Assembly: GCA_031431125.1 (NCBI GenBank)
Contig: JANPCX010000076.1
Span: 1 to 26,828 of the forward strand
Source: JANPCX01 sp031431125
GTDB lineage: Bacteria > Pseudomonadota > Gammaproteobacteria > Burkholderiales > Burkholderiaceae_C
Reading direction: 5' to 3'
DNA: 26,828 bases
Shown here: in pieces, positions 8,496 through 15,136 of the stretch
Position numbering within the stretch: position 1 is the stretch's first letter
How the letters are laid out: each line of letters opens with the position of its first letter
The notes under the pieces: generated by a model
What the model was told of the DNA's origin: nothing
What the model saw: the letters and a program-made list of their open reading frames with translations, nothing else
Databases searched by the model: none
Position numbers and translations under genes: made by a program

Positions 8496-8540
8496 GTCAG
8501 TTTCCTCCGAGGGACAAGGCTGATACTGCCAACCCTCGCC

Positions 8541-9374
8541 ATGCCGACACGCCAAAACACGTCGCTGACCCGCCAAGAGATCCGCCTGAACCACGGGGCA
8601 TGGTCGTTGCTGTCCAAACACTATTCGCAGGGCAGCCGTCGGCCCGTGCATCAACACACGACGGCGCAGCTGGTGTTTTCAACCCAAGGCATCATGCCAG
8701 TGGAAACCACCTCCCGTCGCTGGACCGTGCTGCCGCAGCGGGCGCTCTGGGTGCCGCCAGCGCAGGACCACGCCATTGAGGTTTTCTCCGCCACCGAATT
8801 ACGAACGGTCTACTTCAACGCCGATCTGGTCGCGCAGTGCCCAGAGTTTGCAAACCAGGCTGATGTTCACGCGGTTGAAACCTCGGCTCTTATCAAACAA
8901 TTGGTGTTGGGCCTGTTCGATCCGAACCACAAGTCGACCACACAACAACACATGGTCATGCTGTTGTTGCACGCCTTGGGCGAGGCGGTTTGCGCACCCA
9001 CCGACCTGCCACTGCCGCGTGACCCGTCGCTTCGCAGCATCCTGTTGCCACTGCTGGAGAGGCACCAATGGCAACAAAGCGTCGACCACCTTGCCACCGA
9101 GGCGGCACTGTCGCCCCGCACGTTCACCCGCCACTTCACGGCTGATGTGGGGATGAACTATCGGGCCTGGCGGCAGAAGGCTCGGTTACTGGCCTCGCTG
9201 AACTTGCTCGCAGGAGACATCCCCATCAAGGCCATTGCAACGCGGCTGTGTTTTGCCAGCAGCAGCGCCTATGTGTCGGCGTTTCGCGGGATGTTCGGCT
9301 GCACGCCGGAAGTGTTTCGGAAGAATCACGAGAGCGAAACAGGTGTTCGCCGAGCAGGACTAGCGCCTCCCTGA
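8541..9374 (+). CDS. AraC-family transcriptional regulator
   Basis: This 277-aa protein has an N-terminal cupin-like sensor region (VHQHTTAQLVFSTQGIM, WTVLPQRALWVPP) and a C-terminal double helix-turn-helix. The first helix pair lies in SVDHLATEAALSPRTFTRHF and the second in IKAIATRLCFASSSAYVSAF, closing with FGCTPEVFRK, the usual AraC signature ending. ATG 8541 is chosen because upstream in-frame codons lie inside the divergent metC gene. No strong Shine-Dalgarno is seen. The 45-base divergent arrangement with metC makes metC and the downstream isomerase gene the likely target, but the effector is unknown. The 3' end overlaps the DUF1289 gene by 15 bases on the opposite strand. Confidence 0.88.
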   Translation: MPTRQNTSLTRQEIRLNHGAWSLLSKHYSQGSRRPVHQHTTAQLVFSTQGIMPVETTSRRWTVLPQRALWVPPAQDHAIEVFSATELRTVYFNADLVAQCPEFANQADVHAVETSALIKQLVLGLFDPNHKSTTQQHMVMLLLHALGEAVCAPTDLPLPRDPSLRSILLPLLERHQWQQSVDHLATEAALSPRTFTRHFTADVGMNYRAWRQKARLLASLNLLAGDIPIKAIATRLCFASSSAYVSAFRGMFGCTPEVFRKNHESETGVRRAGLAPP

Positions 9375-9581
9375 TTCCTGCGAGCCCGATGTTGGAGTTG
9401 GTGCGACACGCGCGTCCAGCTGCGTCCACACCCATCGTTTCTCGGCCTCGGTCATCACCGACCAGCGGGCGATTTCATCCAGGTTGCGTTTGCAACCTTC
9501 ACACAACCCCGTGGTGGGATTCATTCTGCAAATATTGACGCAAGGGCTGGGAACGACGGTGGGTACTGCTTCGGGTGGCAT
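9360..9581 (-). CDS. DUF1289 domain-containing small protein
   Basis: This 73-aa protein carries the DUF1289 pattern SPCVNICRMNPTTGLCEGC, with four cysteines at 14, 18, 27 and 30 that probably bind a metal or Fe-S centre, followed by RNLDEIARWSVMTEAEKRWVW. The length matches the family. It starts nine bases after the stop of the TlpA-like gene on the same strand, so the two form an operon. Its end runs 15 bases into the end of the convergent AraC gene. The molecular function of DUF1289 proteins is not established. Confidence 0.88.
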   Translation of the reverse strand: MPPEAVPTVVPSPCVNICRMNPTTGLCEGCKRNLDEIARWSVMTEAEKRWVWTQLDARVAPTPTSGSQESGRR

Positions 9582-9590
9582 GGAGCAAGG

Positions 9591-10106
9591 CTAAGTGAGA
9601 ACGAGTTCAGCGATATCGTCCCACAACTCAGCCGGAATGCGGCCACGAATTTCTTTCACCAGTTGGCCTTGGCGGTTGATCAAGAAAGAAGTCGGCGCTT
9701 TCGCAACCAGGCCAAAGCTGTCGAGGTGGGCCGGATCGGCCCGCCACAGCGATGGAAACTGCTGTTTCATCGGCACGGTGTGACTCAAAATTCGGTCATA
9801 GGCTTGGACATCGGCCAACTTTTTGTCCATGCTCACCGCCACCAGTTGAAAACCCTTGTCGCTCCAAGCGCTGTAGTTGCTGCGCAGCTCGGGCATTTTG
9901 TCCCTGCAAACCGCGCAATCGGTGGACCAAAAGAACACCAAGATGGCTTTGCCTTGGTCTTGGACCATGTCATAGGGCTTGGCGTCCAGGGTTTGTCCGC
10001 TGAGCTGGAAGGTTTTGGCGCTGGGTTTGGTTTGCGCGTGGCTCAGGCGGGCAGTGCCCAGCGCAGCGGCGGCGGCAACGGCTTGAAGCAGAAATCGGCG
10101 ATTCAT
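9591..10106 (-). CDS. TlpA-like periplasmic thioredoxin/peroxiredoxin-fold protein
   Basis: This 171-aa protein has a signal peptide (MNRRFLLQAVAAAAALG, probable cleavage near SHAQ) and a TlpA/ResA-type thioredoxin fold. The strand AILVFFWSTDCAVC carries the redox pair C64/C67, followed by MPELRSNYSAW, FQLVAVSMDK and the cis-proline strand KAPTSFLINRQGQLVKEIRG. It likely acts as a periplasmic thiol-disulfide reductase, for example in cytochrome or metal-centre maturation. The start is ATG at 10106; the frame upstream to 10181 has no family similarity and would bury the signal peptide. An AGGGG-type ribosome site lies just upstream. It is followed by DUF1289 in an operon. Confidence 0.88.
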   Translation of the reverse strand: MNRRFLLQAVAAAAALGTARLSHAQTKPSAKTFQLSGQTLDAKPYDMVQDQGKAILVFFWSTDCAVCRDKMPELRSNYSAWSDKGFQLVAVSMDKKLADVQAYDRILSHTVPMKQQFPSLWRADPAHLDSFGLVAKAPTSFLINRQGQLVKEIRGRIPAELWDDIAELVLT

Positions 10107-10214
10107 CGGGTATCCCCTGGGTGTTGTATTTCGGTCAGTCGCGACCGCGACGCAGACCTTACAACAGCCACCCTCAGCCACACGCCGCGAGCGTGCACTC
10201 GGTCACACCAAGCG

Positions 10215-10991
10215 CTAGTTTGTGGCCTGCACCACATCCACCACCGGTGCGCCTGTCAAAGTCACCAACTGATTTGGTGACAGCTGGAACACCCCATGCG
10301 GGTGGCCTGCCGCAGCCCACACCACATCAAACCGAAAAAGATCGCGGTCGATCAAGGTCGCGGGTTGGGTCAGGTAGGCCAAGGGCGACACACCGCCAAT
10401 CGAGAAACCCGTTTTGATCTTGACGAAATCTGCATCGGCACGACCCAGGTCGCTGTTGCTGCGTGCGGCCAAGGCAGCCACCTTTTTCTCGTCCACTCGC
10501 CGGTCGCCCGAGGTCACCACTAGCCCTACTGTGTCAATAAATTGCCCCTGCGTGAGCCCCACCCACAGCCGCAATCTAGGCGCAAAGCACAGCCGGGTTG
10601 TACACCCGGCGAGCATTTGCAACGACGAGTGCGGCTGTGGGCGGGGCTCACCCTTCGGGCCGGTAGGCCAAGCCTCGCTGGGCGTTGTTGCAGCCCTGGC
10701 CCGGGGGTCACCCCGGGCGGCGGACTGCGCCTACCCCAGCGAGGCTTGGCCTACCGGCGCAGGGGAAATTTGTTGAAACAGTAGGGCTGGCACCGCCACA
10801 TCGTCACTCTTACGTCGAAAAATCACACTCTTGGCGATTTGACCGAGGCTCACACCCAGCACATCGGCGGCCTCTTGGGCGGTGCGTGCCGCCGTGCCCA
10901 GGAACTGCGGCGCGTGGGGGTGTTTGAGTTCGGCCAGGCGGGCGGCCACGCGCTGGAAGCCTTCGGGTCTGTCGTGGTGGGTGTCGTTCAT
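10215..10991 (-). pseudogene. YbaK/EbsC-type aminoacyl-tRNA deacylase gene interrupted by a MITE
   Basis: Two segments of one YbaK-type gene flank an insertion. The N-terminal part (ATG 10991) encodes MNDTHHDRPEGFQRVAARL…LGVSLGQIAKSVIF and runs to DDVAV. The C-terminal part resumes at LVVTSGDRRVDEKK and includes KIKTGFSIGGVSPLAY, DLFRFDVVWAAAGHPHG and a VVDVVQATN end. Deleting 267 bases (the element plus one target copy) joins them as …VAV-LVVTSG… in frame, giving a normal-length 169-aa protein. YbaK proteins hydrolyse mischarged Cys-tRNA(Pro) and similar substrates. With the element in place, translation from the native start would end at a TAG at 10731-10733. That is the only stop in the frame, so the gene is probably inactive or produces a truncated peptide. 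Confidence 0.9.
10520..10790. mobile_element. MITE-like palindromic element in ybaK (263 bp plus 4-bp target duplication)
   Basis: The core runs 10524-10786, bounded by 29-base terminal inverted repeats (10524-10552 and 10758-10786, 26 of 29 matching) whose outer ends read CCCTACTG and CAGTAGGG. It is flanked by CTAG (10520-10523) and CTGG (10787-10790), read as a 4-bp target duplication with one mutated copy. Inside are two hairpins. The first has 22-base arms at 10552-10573 and 10630-10651 with one mismatch, and an inner stem at 10592-10610. The second has perfect 24-base arms at 10659-10682 and 10735-10758, and an inner 8-bp stem with a GTCA loop at 10699-10718. No transposase is encoded, so it must be mobilised in trans. 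The parent family is not identified. Confidence 0.85.
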
Positions 10992-11077
10992 GGCACCGAT
11001 TGTGCCGAGCGTTGAGCCTACCCTGGCGTTGGGGGTGCAATTCAAAGTGGTGCGTCACGTCCCATCGGGTGTGAAGC

Positions 11078-11176
11078 CGTCATTCCCGCGCAGGCGGGAA
11101 TCCAGTCGGTGGTGGCTGAACAAGCGGTGGATGCGGCCCGGAACATTCCTGGATTCCCGCCTGCGCGGGAATGACA
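11078..11176. repeat. REP pair A (inverted ATTCCCGC/GCGGGAAT palindromes)
   Basis: Two copies of a palindromic unit in opposite orientation lie at 11079-11104 and 11150-11175. The first reads GTCATTCCCGCGCAGGCGGG and continues AATCCA; the second is its exact inverse complement. About 45 unrelated bases separate them, so the whole can fold into a long hairpin. This is the layout of a REPIN-type extragenic element. It sits between the 5' side of the disrupted ybaK gene and the 3' end of the catalase-related gene, and may also act as a transcription stop. Confidence 0.85.
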
Positions 11177-11232
11177 GGGGGGTTATCTGTCTTGCAACCC
11201 ATCACTCTGATCCGCACCACTGCCGCCTTGGC

Positions 11233-12234
11233 TTACTTCTTGGCCGCTGCCTCGGTCAATCGACGCCCCAGCGACAGCGCATAAGGCGCAGCGCGCGCCA
11301 ACAGCACCGGGTCAGCCGAGGGTTTGATGCCACGTGGCAGCACCAGCGGATTGAAGGTGATGTTCTCGCAGGCCCCACCCGCACCGGCTTCCACCTTGTC
11401 GATCACGAGCTTGCCTGCGGGCAGCACAACGCGGCTGTCAGGCCAAACCTTGGTGGGGTCGGTCAACACATCGCCAGTCTCGGCGAGTTGCACGCTGAAG
11501 CTGAAGCTCACAGGGGACTTGGCCACACGCTGGCGCAACTCGTCCGCCAGAAAATCATCAGGCAGGGTTTTGAGCTGGTCTTCCGTCAAACCCAGGGTGC
11601 CTTGCTCCGGCATGAACTGCCAGCGAACAAACTGGCTGGCACCTTTGGCGTTGACGAATTCAAACGCGTTGGTGCTCCAGTAGTTCACCGCACCATAACT
11701 CGCCGGGATGGGTGCCTTGGCCAAGTAAGCCGCTTGCAGCAGGGTTTCAGGGTTGGCGTCGTTGAAGGCTTTGAGCTTGGCTGCATCCGGCTTGCCGGTG
11801 GCAGGGTCCGGCGTGCGGGCTTGCAGGAAAGGGGCGAACTGATCGGGACGCGCCACAAAAAACACCGGGGCCGAAATGTTGGCCATGGCCCACTGCTCGC
11901 CATTGGGCAGGTTGAACTGCAAGGCCAAACCACGCACCGAACGGCTCTTGTCGCTGGCTTTGGCATTGCCGCCGCCCAGTGAAAACCGCGCCACCACGGG
12001 CACCTTGTCGCCATTAAAAACCGCCGCACTCGACAGCGTGCGGCCCACAGTGTTGCCCTCGAAATATCCACTGGCACACAGGCCCTTGGCTCCCGAGCGA
12101 CGCGAACCAGGATGCTTACCAAAAAGCCCTTCCAGCGCGTCAACCTGGGCCTGCGGCTGTGGCACTTGGGCGGTTGCATACAAACTGAAACTACCAAGAC
12201 CGACGGCGGCCGCCGTCAACAACAAATTCTTCAT
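11233..12234 (-). CDS. Catalase-related periplasmic peroxidase (SrpA-like) lacking the distal His
   Basis: This 333-aa protein has a signal peptide (MKNLLLTAAAVGLGSFSLYATAQ). The catalase-related core comprises VDALEGLFGKHPGSRR, AKGLCASGYFEG, VPVVARFSLGGGNAKASD, SVRGLALQFNLPNGEQW, APVFFVARPDQF, and a C-terminal RAAPYALSLGRRL with the likely proximal haem ligand Tyr318 and Arg314. In this family the stretch before AKG normally reads …RR-N-H-AKG, with the distal catalytic His. Here it reads RRSGAKG, so Gly48 (codon GGA) stands where the His is expected. Peroxide chemistry would therefore be altered or lost, although haem binding may remain. The start is ATG at 12234, with AAGGCAG-like sequence upstream. 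The gene stands alone, with REP pair A downstream. Confidence 0.85.
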   Translation of the reverse strand: MKNLLLTAAAVGLGSFSLYATAQVPQPQAQVDALEGLFGKHPGSRRSGAKGLCASGYFEGNTVGRTLSSAAVFNGDKVPVVARFSLGGGNAKASDKSRSVRGLALQFNLPNGEQWAMANISAPVFFVARPDQFAPFLQARTPDPATGKPDAAKLKAFNDANPETLLQAAYLAKAPIPASYGAVNYWSTNAFEFVNAKGASQFVRWQFMPEQGTLGLTEDQLKTLPDDFLADELRQRVAKSPVSFSFSVQLAETGDVLTDPTKVWPDSRVVLPAGKLVIDKVEAGAGGACENITFNPLVLPRGIKPSADPVLLARAAPYALSLGRRLTEAAAKK

Positions 12235-12393
12235 GAGTGCTGCCTTTTTTGAGGGTGGGTTGAAAAGATGACCCGTGAAACGCCATGGGCCGCACAGGCT
12301 TTGTCGGCATGCGAGCGAACTTCTTACAAGCTATTTGGTCGTGGCGAGATTTAGCGAGTGGCAAAAAACAAGGCGTGACCCCAGCCACTGCAC

Positions 12394-12729
12394 TCAATCC
12401 AAATGCAGCACACCGCCCACCGAGCGCTCCAGCATCTCCACCAGCTCCGCATCCATGTAGCGGTACTCGTCGGGGATGTCGAGCACATGGACTGGCTTGC
12501 CAAGCAGCATGCTGGTGAATTCGGACATCAGCCGGGATTTGTGCTTTCCCTCCATCACCAAGATCACATCGGCCCATTGAATGTCTTGGCCCGACACCGT
12601 GTGCCGCGCATTGGGGCTGGTGCCGCCCGAACGCACATTCAACGCTGGGTGCCTGCGAAACACCTGCTCGGCGGTGGGACTGCGCCACTGGTTGCGGCTG
12701 CAAACGAAGAGGACGTTCAGTCGGTTCAT
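12394..12729 (-). CDS. Low-molecular-weight protein-tyrosine-phosphatase-like protein
   Basis: This 111-aa protein starts with LNVLFVCSRNQWRSPTAE, which is the LMW-PTP P-loop C(X)5R(S) with Cys10, Arg16 and Ser17. It ends with a VLDIPDEYRYMD segment that supplies a candidate general acid (Asp84 or Asp87, in place of the usual DPY). At about 110 residues it is shorter than classical LMW-PTPs (about 150) and belongs to the short cytoplasmic branch often annotated as protein tyrosine phosphatase family or ArsC-like. The start is ATG at 12729; the longer frame to 12864 has no family similarity. A strong inverted repeat at 12757-12782 lies just upstream of the start. It is monocistronic, and the substrate is unknown. 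Confidence 0.85.
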   Translation of the reverse strand: MNRLNVLFVCSRNQWRSPTAEQVFRRHPALNVRSGGTSPNARHTVSGQDIQWADVILVMEGKHKSRLMSEFTSMLLGKPVHVLDIPDEYRYMDAELVEMLERSVGGVLHLD

Positions 12730-12756
12730 GGTGTCGCCAAAAGGCATCAATTGTCG

Positions 12757-12782
12757 CGTGCGGTATTGCCCTATACCGCACG
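12757..12782. promoter_or_regulatory. Perfect 10-bp inverted repeat upstream of the phosphatase gene
   Basis: The arms CGTGCGGTAT (12757-12766) and ATACCGCACG (12773-12782) are exact inverse complements with a six-base spacer. They lie 28 bases upstream of the phosphatase start. The spacing and symmetry suit an operator for a dimeric regulator or a leader hairpin. No T-run follows on either side, so a terminator is less likely. Confidence 0.5.
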
Positions 12783-12880
12783 ACACGGCTACAGTTCGTC
12801 CCTCGCAGATTTGCTCGGGCCCGTATGAGCCTTTGAGCGCCGCGATCCCCACCCCCTCAACCACTCAACAGGAGTTCAAC

Positions 12881-12934
12881 ATGCAAAAGAACACGACCTC
12901 CCTGTGGGCCAGGTCAGCGGTGGCGGGGCTTTAA
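12881..12934 (+). pseudogene. 17-codon ORF with strong ribosome site (decayed gene start or leader)
   Basis: A strong AGGAG lies seven bases before ATG 12881. The frame encodes MQKNTTSLWARSAVAGL and then a TAA. The basic, then increasingly hydrophobic start looks like the beginning of a signal peptide that is cut off, suggesting a truncated exported-protein gene. A short leader peptide ahead of rtcB is the alternative. No continuation was found in other frames. Confidence 0.35.
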
Positions 12935-13064
12935 CTCAAGCCCCCCCTTCTCTGCTGCGCGCCCCTCGGTGCTCCGACAACGCGATTGCGTCGGCGGTGT
13001 GCTGTGGCGTGCGCCAGCTTTCAGTCCTGGTCCGGTTTCAACTCATTTTTGAATCTGGATTTTT

Positions 13065-14213
13065 ATGGGCAATTTTGTTCAATCATTGTCGGAGCGCGCC
13101 TGCGTGGTGGCCTCCGATTCGACGTGGATGGAAGACGCTGCCACCGCGCAGCTGATCACCACATCACAACTGGAGGGCATGCAGCGCGTGGCAGGCATGC
13201 CCGATCTGCATCCCGGGCGCGGCTACCCCGTCGGTGCTGCTTTCTTCTCGGTACAACGTTTTTATCCAGCCCTGGTCGGCAACGACATCGGCTGCGGCAT
13301 GGCGCTGTGGCAGACGGATTTGAAAGCCAGCGCCATCAAACTCGACAAGCTTGAAAAGCGCGTCGGCAACATCGATGGTCCCATGGACGACGATGTGGCC
13401 CGTGCCGAAGCCATGACCAGGTGGGGCGTGCTGCCAGGCAACCACGACACCTCGCTGGGCACCATCGGCGGCGGCAACCACTTCGCCGAGTTTCAGCAGG
13501 TGGACACGGTGCACGACGCCGCCGCTTTGGAAGTGCTTGGCATCGATGTACGCTGCCTGCAATTGTTGGTGCACACCGGCTCGCGTGGTTTGGGTGAACG
13601 GGTGCTGCGCGCGCATGTCGATGCCTTCGGCCATCACGGCTTGGAGGCGGGCACGGCTGCGGCAACCGACTACCTCGCGCAGCACGACGCCGCCTTGCGT
13701 TACGCACAGTGCAACCGCGCGCTGGTGGCGCAGCGGCTGCTGGGCCATGTGCGCGCACAAGGGCAACAGGTGCTGGACGTGCACCACAACTTTGTGACCC
13801 GCGCGGAGATCCACGGCCAATCGGGCTGGTTGCACCGCAAAGGCGCCACACCGTCGGACGCAGGGCCAGTGCTCATCCCCGGCTCGCGCGGCGACTTCAG
13901 CTACGTGGTGCGCCCCACCCGCCTGTGCCACGACACCTTGTTGTCACTCGCCCATGGTGCCGGGCGCAAGTGGATTCGTTCCGCCTGCAAAGACCGCCTG
14001 TTCAAGCTGATGACACCCACGCAGATGGGTCGCACCGCCCTGGGCAGCCGCGTGATTTGCAATCACCGTCAACTCATCTACGAAGAAGCACCGCAGGCCT
14101 ACAAAAGCATAGCCAGTGTGGTGCAGGCGCTGGAAGGCGCAGGGCTGATCGAGGTGCTGGCACGCACCCGGCCGGTGTTGACCTACAAAACACGTGGGGA
14201 GTGCTGCGAATGA
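13065..14213 (+). CDS. rtcB: RtcB-type RNA ligase
   Basis: This 382-aa protein carries the RtcB metal and GTP signatures. They are PDLHPGRGYPVG, VGNDIGCGM (Asp74 and Cys77, Mn binding), GGGNHFAE, LVHTGSRG, VHHNFV, RKGATP, IPGSRGDFSYVV and SLAHGAGRK with the guanylylated His297. RtcB joins RNA 3'-phosphate or cyclic phosphate ends to 5'-OH ends. It is followed without a gap by prfH (ATGA overlap). This pairing is reported to handle ribosomes cleaved in the 16S decoding centre: PrfH releases the stalled peptide and RtcB re-seals the RNA. The start is ATG at 13065. No rtcR-type sigma-54 regulator or rtcA is nearby, unlike classical rtcBA operons. Confidence 0.93.
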   Translation: MGNFVQSLSERACVVASDSTWMEDAATAQLITTSQLEGMQRVAGMPDLHPGRGYPVGAAFFSVQRFYPALVGNDIGCGMALWQTDLKASAIKLDKLEKRVGNIDGPMDDDVARAEAMTRWGVLPGNHDTSLGTIGGGNHFAEFQQVDTVHDAAALEVLGIDVRCLQLLVHTGSRGLGERVLRAHVDAFGHHGLEAGTAAATDYLAQHDAALRYAQCNRALVAQRLLGHVRAQGQQVLDVHHNFVTRAEIHGQSGWLHRKGATPSDAGPVLIPGSRGDFSYVVRPTRLCHDTLLSLAHGAGRKWIRSACKDRLFKLMTPTQMGRTALGSRVICNHRQLIYEEAPQAYKSIASVVQALEGAGLIEVLARTRPVLTYKTRGECCE

Positions 14214-14866
14214 TCTTGCTTCAACTCACGGCCAACACGGGGCCTGAAGAATGTTGTCATGCGGTTCGTTTGGCGCTGGTGCAACTGCAACGCGAGTGCG
14301 AAGGTGCTGGCGTGACGACCCAAGTGCTGGAACAAACCGCCAGCGAAGTGGCGGGCAATTTGCGATCGGTGCTGTTGGCCTTGGAAGGCGACCCAGCTGC
14401 GGCCGTCGCCCTGCGCTGGCGCGGCAGTGTCTTGTGGATTAACCCCAGCCCCTACCGACCGGGCCACCGACGCAAAAACTGGTTCATCGGCGCAGAGGTG
14501 TTTGAAACCGATACACCGTCATCCACCGACGGCGCCAGCCCACTGCGCCTGCAGGACAAAGACATCCGCTACGAAACCTTACGCGCCAGCGGCCCAGGCG
14601 GCCAGCACGTCAACAAGACCGATTCAGCCGTGCGTGCCACGCACGGGCCCAGTGGCTTGAGCGTGAAGGTTCAAACCGAACGCAGCCAGCACGCCAACAA
14701 ACGCCTCGCCCGTGCCTTGCTGGCGCACAAACTGGCGGCGCTGGAAAGTGAAGCCGCCACGCAGGCCCGTCAACAGCGCTGGTTGCAACACCATGGTGTG
14801 GAGCGCGGGAATGCTGCACGGACATTTGTGGGGGCGGGGTTTGTGGAGCGGATGGGGATGGGTTGA
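14210..14866 (+). CDS. prfH: Peptide chain release factor homologue PrfH
   Basis: This 218-aa protein contains the class I release factor catalytic loop RASGPGGQHVNKTDSAVR, with GGQ at residues 130-132, and a basic C-terminal extension (QARQQRWLQHHGVERGN). It lacks the codon-recognition superdomain of RF1/RF2, as expected for PrfH. It would hydrolyse peptidyl-tRNA on damaged, stalled ribosomes. ATG 14210 overlaps the rtcB stop by four bases, showing translational coupling. The longer upstream frame from 13709 lies inside rtcB and is not used. It is 218 residues long, slightly over the usual 200 or so. Downstream 270 bases carry no recognised gene. Confidence 0.93.
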   Translation: MILLQLTANTGPEECCHAVRLALVQLQRECEGAGVTTQVLEQTASEVAGNLRSVLLALEGDPAAAVALRWRGSVLWINPSPYRPGHRRKNWFIGAEVFETDTPSSTDGASPLRLQDKDIRYETLRASGPGGQHVNKTDSAVRATHGPSGLSVKVQTERSQHANKRLARALLAHKLAALESEAATQARQQRWLQHHGVERGNAARTFVGAGFVERMGMG

Positions 14867-15136
14867 TGGGCATCAAGGAGCGACAAGTGCGGGCATGCGA
14901 AAGGAGGCAGGTCAACTATTTACCGAGTTGAGCCCCGTTCGCACAAGCGCGATACCTGCTTGGCAAAGCATTGATGCATCCAACGCGGAGCCTAGTCGCG
15001 TGGCGGTCACCGCCTCGCAAGGGTCGTGGGGAAAAGGAGAGACTTGACACCACCGAGGGCCCCTGGGGCTTGGTCGGCAGGCACGACCCCTCCGACCCCT
15101 TCTTGACCCAGCCCCCTGCAGCCTGAGACCTCGAGT
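14867..15136. other. 270-bp convergent intergenic region
   Basis: The region lies between the 3' ends of prfH and the ankyrin gene. It contains only a 50-codon frame from ATG 14894 with no recognised similarity and small GC-rich palindromes (for example GCCCCTGGGGC). No clear terminator with a T-run was seen. Confidence 0.4.

Larger units (their letters stand above)
12730..13064. other. 335-bp intergenic region between phosphatase and rtcB
   Basis: The region holds the inverted repeat at 12757-12782 and an abortive coding start at 12881. The rest, about 12935-13050, shows no recognisable gene. No clear sigma-70 promoter for rtcB could be picked by eye. Confidence 0.5.

Noticed and set aside
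8064..8540. N-terminal extension of the AraC-type gene
   Set aside because: It would lie inside the divergent metC coding region. Regulator similarity starts only after ATG 8541.
14894..15046. A 50-codon frame downstream of prfH
   Set aside because: It has no recognisable similarity, and its nearest purine-rich site is too far upstream for a convincing gene.
15050..15120. Possible terminator between prfH and the ankyrin gene
   Set aside because: Only short GC-rich palindromes (for example GCCCCTGGGGC) without a following T-run were seen.
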